From Aegilops tauschii subsp. strangulata (taxonomy: Eukaryota > Streptophyta > Magnoliopsida > Poales > Poaceae), in the NCBI RefSeq assembly GCF_002575655.3, contig NC_053037.3:319265294-319329293 (forward strand): a stretch of DNA of 64,000 nt, in the 5' to 3' direction. The notes below the pieces were generated by a model. That model saw only the letters and a program-made list of their open reading frames with translations. It was not told where the DNA came from and made no database searches. Position 1 is the stretch's first letter, and each line of letters begins with the position of its first letter. The position numbers and the translations under genes were made by a program. Below, piece by piece: positions 46,878 through 57,670 of this stretch.

Positions 46878-48469
46878 TGAAAGGATCGAGAAGAGGTGTC
46901 TAGAGGGGGGGTGATTAGACCCTCAACAAGCAAAAGTAGAGTTTTTAAATTCTTTACGTTGAGGTGGAGTTTTAGCACAAGTGTAAGCATTCACAATACA
47001 TTTTAAGCAAGGATGGCAAGAGTATATGAGCAGCGGAAATTAAAGCATGCAAGTTGCAAGGGAGTAAAGGGATGGGATTGGAGTGTGCAAACGCAATTGG
47101 AGACATGGAGATTTTTGGCATGGTTTCGATAGGTGGTGCTATCATACGTCCACGTTGGTGGAGACTTCAACACAAGAAGGGTAACGGTTGCACAAGTCCA
47201 CAGAGGGCTCCACCCATGAAGGGTCCACGAAGAAGCAACCTTGTCTATCCCACCATGGCCATCGCCCACGAAGGACTTGCCTCACTTGGGTAGATCTTCA
47301 CGAAGTAGCCAATCTCCTTGCCCTTACAAACTCCTTGGTTCAACTCCACAATCTTGTCGGAGGCTCCCAAGTGACACATAACCAATCTAGGAGTCACCAC
47401 TCTCCAAAAGGTAATAGATGGTGTGATGATGATGAACTCCTTGCTCTTGTGCTTCAAATGATAGTCTCCCCAACACTCAACTCTCTCTCACAGACTTGGC
47501 TATGGTGGAAAGATGATTTGAGTAGAAAGCAACTTGGGGAAGGCTAAAGATCAAGATTCTTGTGGTTGGATTGGAATGTCTTGGTCTCAACACATGAGTA
47601 GGTGGTTCTCTCTTAGAAAATGAGTAGTGGAAGTGTAGGCACGTTTTGATGGCTCTCTCTTTAATAGAGAAGGGGGTGGAGGGGTATATATAGCCTCCAC
47701 ACAAAATCTAACCATTACACACATTTGACCCAACTCGGTCAGACCGAATAGGTAAACTCGGTGAGACCGATTCAGTTCAAAAGGTGAGCGTTAGGATTCT
47801 CGGTGGGACCGACATGATCAACTTGGTGGGACCGATGCGCTAGGGTTAGGGCAAAACCTCATCTCGGTTTGGCCGATTGCATGAAGTCGGTGGGACCGAT
47901 TTCAGCAGTGAGCAAACAGAGAGTTGGTCAAGCAAACTCGGTGGGACCGATTGCTTGTTTTGGCGAGACCGAGATAATTGCAACATGCAATATAGAGTTT
48001 GCAAGGCCATCTCGGTGAGACTGAGCTTCCTATCGGTGAGACCGAATTGTTTAGGGTTTCTGGCAGTGGCTATGTCAAGGAACTCAGTGGCGCCGGATGG
48101 ATCAAATCGGTGGGGCCGAGTTTGACTTTGGGTTTTGGACATATTTGGAAATTAAGAAAGTGGTTGAGGGCTTTGGAGCATATCACTAAGCACTTTGAGC
48201 AAGTAGACCATTAAGCAACACCTCATCCCCTTTTAATAGTATTGGCTTTTCCTAGGGACTCAATGTGATCTTGGATCACTAAAATAGAAATGAAGAGTCT
48301 TGAGCTTTTGCCAATCGTTGGCCTTAGCATCTTGAAGGGGTTCCACATCCTCTTGTCCATGCCACGCCTTTGTTGAACTTTCTGAAATATACTAGATGAA
48401 AATGTTAGTCCAACAAGAGATATGTTGACATTAATTACCAAAATCACCCAGGGAGCACTTGTGCTTTCA
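46878..48469 (-). repeat. 3' LTR of the Copia element
   Basis: Plus-strand TGAAAGGATCG...TGTGCTTTCA, about 1.6 kb, related to the solo LTR 35005-36648. Between 47735 and 48120 it carries about 12 copies of a TCGGTGGGACCGA-like palindrome. The reverse strand contains TATATATACCCCTCC near 47680, a plausible LTR promoter box. Confidence 0.8.
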
Positions 48470-50426
48470 ATCTCCCCCTTTTTGGTAATTGATGACAACA
48501 TACATCAAAGCTTTAGATAAGGATATGAAGAGTAATGAGTAAAGCTTTGGAAAGACATGTAACATGCATTGGCTCCCCCTACATGTATGCAATCATGTGA
48601 AGATAGAATATGAGAGCAATGTTCATGCATATGCATGTGAGAGCAAGCAATGAGCTACATGTATCTTGGCTACATGCATCATAGTAAATGGTGTAGATAA
48701 ATTAAGTGTACCTTCATGTTCATGAGTCCTTCTTGCAAACAATATGTACATCAGCAAGAGATCATCATGTACATGAGTGTGATGCATATACTTACCTTGT
48801 GGTCTTGAGCTGACTTTGGAGGAGGTGAACTTGAGAAAACAGGGTTAGATAACACAAGAACACTACTAGTAAAGCAAGTTCAGGAAACCACAAGAGTACC
48901 AAGATTGGGATGACGTGTAGAGAGTGAGTACTTAGTACTCTATTTGGATATAGACATGTCCCCAAGGATTAAGGATATGCAATGAATTCCAAAGATTTTC
49001 TTCCCTTAGATATTAATTCTTTCTCCCCCTGATTCTGATATTGGATAATGGGAGAAGGTAGGGTAAGAGAAAATCAGAGCAAAGCAAACATAACATACAC
49101 TAACGTGTCTTTCCCCTCTTAAAGACATGTGACTTCTCTCCTCTATTGTTAATAAGCATCTGGAGAAGCTAAGATATGCTTTCTCTCTTATGTGATAAGC
49201 TTTGATGTGCTCTCTCTCCCCCTTTGACATCAATTTCCAAGAAGGGATCTTCTGGAGCATGAGTCAAATAGGTTTGGTCCTTGAGTCACAGTACAAAGCA
49301 GCATGTAATTTAAGATGCGAGTAGAGGAAAAGAATCAGCGAGTGGAGCTAGAGAAGAAATGATATTTGTAATGGCAGAATGTTTTCTCAGTAGTGAAATC
49401 GGTACCACCGATCCAGTTTCATCGGTGACATCGAGTTGGCAGTGTCATAGATGATGCATATCGGTCAGACCGGGTTCGTCCTTGTCGGTTGTACCGATGA
49501 ACAGTCTACACGGTACTTTGTAGTTCGGTCTAGCCGATAGGCATAAATCGGTGAGGCCGAGTTCAATACAGAGGAAATTTTTTTGTCACCTCAGCTCACT
49601 TGGCAAATAATATCTCACAAAGATTTGCAAGGAATTAATTGAAGGATTTGCAATGAATTAGATGCAGATAATGCAGAGAATAAGAGACAAAAAGAAATCA
49701 AATCTAGATGAAAAAGGGAACAAACAAGCAAGAAACATATGCAAGAACACGAAGAAACACTAGAGAACTTCATCTAGAATGGGGGCAACAAAGTCACCTA
49801 TGTTAGAGTATATTGACTGAGGAGTCAAGTGATAACACTTGATCGTAGGTCATACTCTTCGTTTAAGCTCAAAATGGGGTTACCATTTTTTGTTTAAGCA
49901 CTTTGATGTATTCACATCTTGTTGAGCTGTTTTGACCCATGATTTGGGGTAAAGCTTCTCTAAGATGGAATAACATACCTTAGGTGGTGGTGTTGATGTA
50001 GTTGAACTTGTGTTGGATGCTCAAGGTTGATGTGGTTCATCAAGAGTTTGGAGCACCACTTGTAGTTGGGGTTCATCTTCCTACATGGGTTAGTCTTGCA
50101 AGGAAGAGCACTTGTGTATCCAAAATGACAATCATGAAACTTGATTCCAAATGAAACTTGATATATGGAAATTGTCAAAGGATATGTTGAGTGGATTCAT
50201 GCTTCCTTGTCTTCAACCACCATATTGTAGAGACTTGGTGTTGTAGAGATTGCTCAAGATGTGAGTGAGTGGCAATCTCATAGATTTGGGCTTATCCAAG
50301 TACCTACAAGGGTTAGATAACACGCAAGGGTACAAGTATAGATTCAAGACATATGATCATCATCATAAGAGAAATATCAAGGATTAGTCAAATAGCTCAT
50401 GCCTTGCATGCATCCAAATAGAGTTT
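48470..50426 (-). repeat. Copia 3' internal non-coding region
   Basis: Begins with the pyrimidine run ATCTCCCCCTTTTTGG (48470-48485), the reverse of the purine tract. A further group of TCGGT..ACCGA-like words lies at 49395-49565. No coding frame; the pol frame ends at 50427. Confidence 0.7.
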
Positions 50427-52054
50427 CTACTCCAAGTTTGAGGCATCAATGATATTCAATTCACCTCTCAAATGGAAAAATACTTTGTCATCAAGTGGTT
50501 TCGTGAATATATCCGCCAATTGCTTATCGGTACGAACATGCTTAAGATTGATGTCTCCTTTAACAACATGATCTCGAATGAAATGATGACGAACTTCAAT
50601 ATGCTTAGTTCGAGACTGTTGCACGGGATTGTGAGCAATCTTAATAGCACTTTCATTATCACAAAGCAATGGAACATGTTTCACATATATCCCATAATCC
50701 TTAAGAGTTTGGGTTATCCAAAGTAATTGAGCACAACATGATCCGGCGGCAATGTATTCCGCTTCGGCGGTAGATAAGGATACCGAGTTTTATTTCTTGG
50801 AGGACCAAGACATAAGAGATCTACCAAGAAATTGACAAGTACCCGAAGTGGATTTTCTATCAACCTTGTCACCGGCATAGTCCGAGTCGGAGTAGCCAAC
50901 AAGATCAAAAGAAGACCTCTTAGGATACCAAATGCCAAAGTTTGGTGTATGAATTAAGTATCTCACTATCCTTTTCACCGCCTTAAGATGCCATTCTTTG
51001 GGGGGCGCTTGATATCGTGCACACATGCATACACTTAGCATAATATCGGGACGGGAGGGACATAGATATAACAATAAACCAATCATAGAGCGGTAAACCT
51101 TTTGGTCAATCGGTTTGCCATCCTTAGTCAGGTCAAGATGTCCACTAGTAGGCATGGGTGTTTTCATACCTTTGCTTTCTTGCATGTTGAACTTCTTGAA
51201 TAAGTCCTTGGTATACTTTGTTTGGGAAAGAAAGGTACCTTCCTTAGTTTGCTTGATTTGCAAACCAAGAAAGAACTTGAGTTCACTCATCATAGACATC
51301 TCAAACTTCTCTGACATTAGCCTTCCAAACTTTTCACTAAAATGGGGGTTAGTTGAACCAAATATGATATCATCCACATAGATTTGGCACACAAATAATT
51401 ATCCATTAACCCTTTTAGTAAAAAGTGTAGAATCAATTTTACCAATCTCAAAGCCTTTTTCAATAAGGAACTTAGTCAAGAAATTATACCACGCTCTAGG
51501 AGCTTGTTTAAGACCATAAAGAGCTTTGTGAAGTTTGTAAACATGATCGTATTTCTTGGGATTAACAAAGCCGGGAGGTTGTTTAACATAGACTTCCTCA
51601 TCAATTTCACCACTTAGAAAAGCACTTTTAATATCCATTTAGTATAATGTGATATCATGGTGATTGGCATAAGCAAGTAAGATGCATATGGGCTCAAGTC
51701 TAGCAATGGAGGCATATGTCTCACATACTCCATACCTTTGACTTGAGTGTAGCCTTGGGCAACGAGACGGGCCTTGTTGCGTACAAACACCCATTTGATT
51801 CCAATAACATTTTGGTTGTCGTTCGGCTTTTCTACCAATGTCCACACTTGGTTCCTCTCGAAATTGTGTAGCTCTTCATGCATGGCATGCACCCAATCCG
51901 GATCATCAAGAGCTTCTTCAACCTTCATAGGTTCAATGCTAGAAATGAATGAGTAATGTTCACAAAAGTTTGCCAAACGAGTTTTAGAGCGAGTAATTCT
52001 CCCGGTATGAATACCATCAAAGATTTGTTCGACAGGATGATCTCTTGAAACTCT
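50427..52054 (-). pseudogene. Copia pol remnant: reverse transcriptase and RNase H
   Basis: Read from right to left: the reverse transcriptase N-terminal part (HNFERNQVWTLVEKP, GIKWVF, ARLVAQGYTQ), a frameshift near 51735, then [36 protein letters not shown] (catalytic YVDD), LKFFLGLQI; then RNase H (GYSDSDYAGD, STSGTCQFLG, SWSSKK and LLCDNESAIKIAHNP, KHIEVRHHFIRD, IFTKPL). In-frame TAA stops at 51639-51641, 51399-51401 and 50790-50792 and the frameshift make it inactive. Order RT then RNase H at the 3' end is that of Copia. The 5' end is cut at 52054. Confidence 0.9.
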
Positions 52055-52569
52055 CACTACAAAAAAAATACACATCTGTCACATTTTGGGTCGAACGAAT
52101 TTTTTTCCTGTCATGCTTATGACACTTCTGTGACAATAATTGTGACAAAACCCAGTATCATCATAGATGTGGTGGGCTCCTACTTCTATGACAAAAAATC
52201 ATGACAGAAAATGGGGCTTTCGTCATGGGCGGGCCGGAGACGCAGCTGCATGACATTCTTTGGGCTGTCCATGACGGAAAAAAAACCGTGGTAGAAGCGA
52301 GGGCGAGAAAAATATTGGGGAGTTCCCGGTTACGGTGGGTGGTCGGGGCCGAGCGATGCACGGAGGGATTGCGCGTTTCTCTCGTACACGTACGCGCGTG
52401 GGTGCGAGGTGTTGGGATCTAACTTAACCCGAGCGAGGCACTCGCCTACTGAACCCGAGCGGTTGCACTATAGGCTACGCGTTACTGAACCCGAGCGATC
52501 GATCGATCTGGCTATTAACTAAACCCGACCAAGCAATTCCTTCGCTACTGCTGCTAACTGAAGCCGATT

Positions 52570-53260
52570 GAACTTGCTGCCTCTTGATGAACAGTGAGCG
52601 TTGTTGGGGGTTGGATGAACAGGACCCTGTGGTAGTAGCTAGAGGTCATTGCCGCTGGATGAACAAAACCCCGATCGAGCCAGTTGGGGGTGGATGAATA
52701 GGACCCCGTGGAGGGATGGATGAACAGCAGCCGGTGGAGGGCTGGTTGAACAGTAGACGATGGAGGGTAGGATGAACAGTAGCCCATGGAGGGGTGGTTG
52801 AACAGGAACCCATGGAGAGGGCTAGTTGAACAGTAGCAGGTGGAGGTTGGATGAACACGAGCCCGTGGATGAATAGTAGCTGGTGGAGTCAGGAGAGAGA
52901 CGTCGTGGATGAACAGTCGCAGGTGGAGGCTGGAGGAGGTCGACGGTGGATGAACATTAGCCCGCGGAGGCTGGAGCGAGGCAGTAGACGGTGGATGAAC
53001 AGTAGCCCGTGGAGTCCCATTTTGCGGTACGCCACACCACTTCCGATGAACAGGACCCCTGTTTCGACCGTAGGAGGTCGAAGAGAAGTCTGTTTCCTCT
53101 GTTTTGCGGTACGCCACACCCCTCCCGATGAACAGGACCCCGTTCCGACCGTAGGAGGTCGAAGAGAAGTCTGTTTCCTTCGTTTTGCGGTACGCCAGAC
53201 CCCTCCCGGTGAACAGTATCCCATTTCGACCGTAGGCGGTTGAACACAAGGCCGTTTCCT
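52570..53260 (-). repeat. Subterminal short-repeat block of element B
   Basis: Inverse counterpart of 33650-34300: TGGATGAACAG words to about 53010, then a 65-80-bp repeat with GTTTCC.CCGTTTTGCGGTACGCC (four copies, 53030-53280). The 315-codon minus-strand frame 52554-53501 arises from the repeats. Confidence 0.75.
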
Positions 53261-53689
53261 CCGTTCTGCGGTACGCCAGGCCTCGTTTCGGCTGTTCCGT
53301 CCAAGCCGGTTGGCTCCCGATGAACACGACGCATTTCATTGCCTCCCGACGAACACGACGACGCAGTTTCTCCGTTCCGACTAGCCGGTTGGCTGCCGAT
53401 GAACAGGATGCCGTTGTGCTCTCCATTGCCCTCTCCATGTACACGAGCCCTGGCCGTATGTATGCACGAGTAGCCGTTTGAGACCCCACCCATATGTACA
53501 TACGTGGTCGTATTTACTTTCTTGCACCCTGGTTGTACAACGTGTACACGATATTGACGGGATTGCGTGACATGCTACATCCGCGCCTCTACTACAACAG
53601 GTGCCCTTCCTTACTCGGCCACGGTTCATCGCTGCAGCCTGCAGACAGACCGATCGAGCAGTATGTACGTACACATTCGCGACCAAAAT

Positions 53690-55990
53690 GACAACGCTAC
53701 GTACGCTTCGACCAGGTGGGTCCCGACTGTCAGGGAGGATAAGGAGGCACTTCCTTGCGTGCGAAGTTATTGCTGGTGGGTCCCAGCTGTCAGGGGGAGA
53801 AACATTTTTTTGCCCGTAATATGGACGCACTTCCTTGCGTGCGAAGATGTAGCTGGTGAGTCCCAGCAGTCAGGGGGAAACGTTTTTCTTGCGAAATACA
53901 GTGGCCCGTCCGGTGGGTCCCTGCTGTCAGGTGGAGGAATCATTATTTTACGCGTAATAAGGTTGCACTTCCTTGCCGTGGTCGTGGACCCAGGTGTCAG
54001 CCTCTCCACGTACAGTACTCTTCCGATGGAAGTCGTTCCTTGACCACGCCGCACCAAGAGCACCAAGGTGGTGGACGACGACGAGGCCGAGGAAGGGGAC
54101 GACACGGAGCTGGGGAAGACGCGGCAGTGGATGCCCACGCGGAGAGGAGTATGAGGGTTGACTGGTTCGGCTGTGGTGTGAGGCTACCGTCGCCGCAGAT
54201 TAACAGGGGGTGTGGGTGAGTAGAGGGATGGCCTGGCCAACGGTGAGGCCTACGCGGCAGCACAGCCGGCCACGGGAGGCAGGAGCAGGCGGCACGACCG
54301 GCGCTGGTTTGGGCGGCTGGAGCAAGAAGACCAGAGGTTGAAGAAGCACTACGGCTGTTGGATCGATATCGTACGGTCACTGGAGCTAGAATCGTTCATA
54401 TTGACTAAGTTGACAAAGCCCTCCGTCCGCGTCAACTTAGTAGGCCCACAAGTCAGCCTCCCACTATGGTGGGTCCCAGCTAGCAGGGGGAGTATCCATT
54501 TTTTTGTGCGTAATAAGAAGGTACTTCCTTGCGTGTGAAGATATAGCTGGTGGGTCCGAGCTGTCAGCAGGGGGGACATTTTTTCACAAAATACGGAGGC
54601 CCTTCCGGTGGGTCCCAGCTGTCAGGTGGAGGAATCATTATTTTGCGCGTAATAAGGAGGCATTTCCGTGTGTGTGACCGTGGACCCAACTATCAGACTC
54701 TCCATGTATAGTCCACTTTCGATGGATGTCATTCATTGACCACGTTGACCACGCCGCGCTGAGAGCACCAGGGCGATGGACGACGGCGAGGCCTGGGAAG
54801 GGAACGACATGGAGCCGGGGAAGACTCAGCAGTGGTTGCCCAGGCGGTGGGGAGTACAAGGGTTTACTGGTTCGGCTGTCGTCGCCGAAAAATAACAGGA
54901 GGTATGGGTGAGTAGATGAATGGTCTGGCCAGCGACGGAGTAGGGTGGGGCGGTGTGGCCTGTGCGGCAGCACAGCCGGCCATGGGAGGCGGGAGCAGGC
55001 AGTCCCACTGGCGCTAGTTTGGGTGGCTGGAGCAAGAAGATCAGATATTGAAGAAGCATCACGGCCGTTGGATTAACATCCAATGGTCACTGCTGCTAGA
55101 ATCGTTTGTGGACTAAGTTGACAAAGCCTTTCGTACCCGTCAACCTAGTAGACCCACAAGTCAGCCTCCAAATCTATCCCAAACAGCATACTGCCCGAAA
55201 TTTCTAGCCAGATTCAAATTAATTTAAAAACTAAACACACCTTAATTTAAATCCAATGAAGTTTTACCCGCACAAAAACAATGAAATTTAAAATATCAAA
55301 ATCCGAAAGAAAAAGGTATTTTGGAACTAATTGCATGTTTGTTGTATTTTTTTATTTTACAGCCCATTTCTTATTACTTATAGCCCATTTTCTGGGCAAG
55401 CCCGAATGCATCCCTCCTCGTCTTGAAAGATTTCCGGCCCAACAGGGCGTAGAAAAGCAAGTTGGCCTACGTTGGTTATTCTGCAAAAACCAAAATAGCT
55501 GGGCTAGCCATTTTCAGAAAGGAAAAAAACTGGGCTGGTCATGTGGTATACATATGAAATAAAAAGCCTAGGCTAGACGGGCCACAGCTCCCGCACAACC
55601 CAGTTGATACCCTTCTCCGTCCCGAAAAAAACTGCACGCGTTGCTGGGTCCCTACTGTCATCCTCACCATGTATAGTCATCTCCTTATTCCTCTCAGTTG
55701 TTGACCATGTTGACAACACTGGAGGGCGGCGCCGTGGCGAGCGAACCAAGGCGGAGGACGATGGTGAGGCTCGGACGGAACGAACAGGAGCCGGGGAAGA
55801 TGCGCAGAGTTTTAGGGTGTGATGTGGCCACGATGTGTGCACGGCAGCACAGCCAGCCATGGGAGGCGGGAGCAGGCGGTCCTGCCGGCGCTGGTTTGGC
55901 TTTGGCGGCTGGAGGAAGAAAAGATTGAAGAAACACGACGGACGTTGAATGTCAATCCAACGGTCGAGGTTGGCACAATCGTTTGTTGAC
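53690..55990 (-). repeat. Tandem units of element B
   Basis: Inverse counterparts of the 760-bp units: the GATGGAAGTCGTTCCTTGACC-like anchor occurs near 54025, 54718 and 55690 (periods about 690 and 970). The longer one contains AT-rich extra sequence at about 55190-55560. GGTGGGTCCCAGCTGTCAG words repeat about every 60 bp. Confidence 0.7.
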
Positions 55991-56139
55991 TAAGCCGACA
56001 CCAAGTATCATACTTTTTTATATATAGGAAGAAAAGAAAAACTGGGCTCGTTCGCCTGATAACATTCCCGAAACTGCGATCGTTCGATCTTGCGTTGCAA
56101 CTAAAACTACGAGCAAAATGTGTTTGTCTGTCCTCCTCC

Positions 56140-56223
56140 TCCCAGGGAACGTTCTCCACATAAGTGACTAGCACCCTTGGTTTTCAACCAAGAGGTCTTG
56201 GGTTCGAGTCCCAGGAACTCTCA
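56140..56223 (+). other. tRNA-like sequence (possible SINE head or tRNA pseudogene)
   Basis: CTTGGTTTTCAACCAAG makes a 5-bp anticodon-type stem with a 7-base loop (central TTC), and TTGGGTTCGAGTCCCAG makes a T arm with a good B-box. A D arm and a paired acceptor stem are not convincing. It is more likely a tRNA-derived remnant than a working tRNA gene. Confidence 0.3.
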
Positions 56224-56413
56224 ATTTTGTCCTCCTTCCTTCCTCGCAAAAAAAGAAAGAAAATCTAAGACTTGAGAAGGCGTACAGAACAAGCTAGTGT
56301 ACCAGTAAAGAGACGTTGCTGAGTTTTAGAAAAAAGAGAGACATGCTCCTGTAGCTGGTTCGAATCCAAACCTAGACTATGACTATATATGGTGTTATGC
56401 TACTCTACAAGTA

Positions 56414-57174
56414 ATGAAACTAACATATCCAATGTTCGCTTCTCCTCTTCTCTACTTACTCTGCCTAGCATCAGAAGCTCTGGCCACAGCAACCATGTCC
56501 GTTGGCTGCTCGTCCACCTGCTCTTCAGCAGGCAACAACCAGATATGCGCCAAGTCGCCACCCGTACCATCGTGTGTGGGTCCCATCACACCCCCGCCGG
56601 CACACGCACCGCAACCGGTTGCTCATCGCTACCCGCTGCCGTTGGTGTGGTGCCACTGCTGCAAATCACGCAGAGTCATCCATCGCGTCTCAAACACAAC
56701 CCTCAACCCTGGCCGAGTCTTCTACAAATGCCCGAATCATGGGGTAATAATATGTTTAAGTGTTGTTCTGCTGCTTTCAGTTGCTGTTTTTTTAATAGTT
56801 TGGTTGATGATCTTCCAATTTGATTCATGCAAAAAAGGGAAGATTCATGTGATTTGCATTTCTAGGAAGTTGCTGGCGTGGGGGAATGCAAGTACGCTGA
56901 TTATTTGGTTAGCCGAGGAATCCCAATACCAGCAGGTTGGGGTGTTGGACAAGTAACTGAAGGAATGGCAGAAGAGGAAGATGTAGAGCAGAAGGTTAAA
57001 GATGCAGTTCCTTTGATCATGGCCAGGCAACAGCTGTTGAATGGCCTTGACAGCAATGAGGAAATGAAACAACTTGTGAAGATAATGGGGAAAATTGATG
57101 TGCTCTGTAGGATGATTGTCTCTTTATTTGCGCTGTATGTAGCACTCGTGATGTATTCAGTGGCTATGACATGA
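56414..57174 (+). CDS. GRF-type zinc-finger protein with C-terminal membrane segment
   Basis: Two exons: 56414-56743 and 56866-57174, with a GT-AG intron of 122 bp (phase 0), give about 212 residues; a start at the Met of MSVGCSS (56495) is equally possible and would remove a hydrophobic N-terminus (PMFASPLLYLLCLA). The zinc finger is WCHCCKSRR...TTLNPGRVFYKCPNHG from exon 1, with a final Cys in exon 2 (GVGEC). NPGRVFYKCP is the GRF signature. Exon 2 continues KYADYLVSRG, an acidic EEEDVEQKVKD segment and a last hydrophobic helix (CRMIVSLFALYVALVMYSVAM). Plant proteins of this layout are numerous, often of unknown role; GRF fingers bind nucleic acid in other proteins. It converges with a CACTA transposase 0.5 kb away and follows the CACTA subterminal repeats, so it may be transposon-borne. 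No frame damage seen. Confidence 0.7.
56744..56865 (+). other. Intron of the GRF zinc-finger gene
   Basis: Donor CATGGG|GTAATA and acceptor TTGCATTTCTAG|GAAG. T-rich interior. Without splicing the frame continues into a hydrophobic stretch (VIICLSVVLLLSVAVFLIVW) and ends at 56956, which would be an alternative membrane-anchored form. Confidence 0.7.
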
Positions 57175-57670
57175 GCACTTTGCTGAGATTAGTAAGGAAT
57201 GAAACATGTGTAGCAGGCTGGGCGTAGTGTTGTGAACATCTAATGATTTCCATTAACAGAAATCGGGGGTATCCCCTTTTGCTCATAAATAAATAAATAG
57301 CAGAGGCCCTTTGCTAATTAATAAATAAATTTGCAGAGGCCCTGTCGGGTCAGCTTTGTTCCTATTCGAGCAAATTGCAGTCCAACAGCAAACCATGTCA
57401 CCAAATACAAGTTTCACAGCCAAATATGAGTACAACTAAACAACAATGTCATCATGTTTTAGTCATCATACAATCACGAAACACAAATCAACATACATAA
57501 TAAGTGATGTCCTCAGAGCAAAATACTAAACAACAAGTTCATCAGGTTTCAGTTGTCATAGCAAACACAATTTCACATAGTAGATAAAAAACGTCTTCTG
57601 AGAGGCAAATACAACAAAAGCAATCTAATCATCATATGTAGCAACAACATCAACATCTTCGCCATGTGTA
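57175..57670. other. Convergent 3' intergenic region
   Basis: Contains a short tandem repeat (AATAAATAAAT..GCAGAGGCCCT twice, 57284-57345) and is otherwise unremarkable, AT-rich. Both neighbouring genes end towards it, so it holds their 3' ends. Confidence 0.5.

Larger units (their letters stand above)
46878..52054 (-). mobile_element. 5'-truncated Copia retrotransposon, minus strand
   Basis: 3' LTR (46878-48469), purine tract and 3' leader, then RNase H and reverse transcriptase on the minus strand, up to the CACTA-like terminus at 52055. Integrase, gag and the 5' LTR are not in the window; they would lie beyond the CACTA-like insertion. It is itself inserted in the Gypsy gag at 46877. Confidence 0.85.

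Noticed and set aside
34759..52055. A and B as the two ends of a single transposon
   Set aside because: The terminal bases point towards each other, with element interiors outside; a single element would have its interior between the termini.
56161..56220. Functional tRNA gene
   Set aside because: Good T and anticodon-like arms but no convincing D arm or acceptor pairing.
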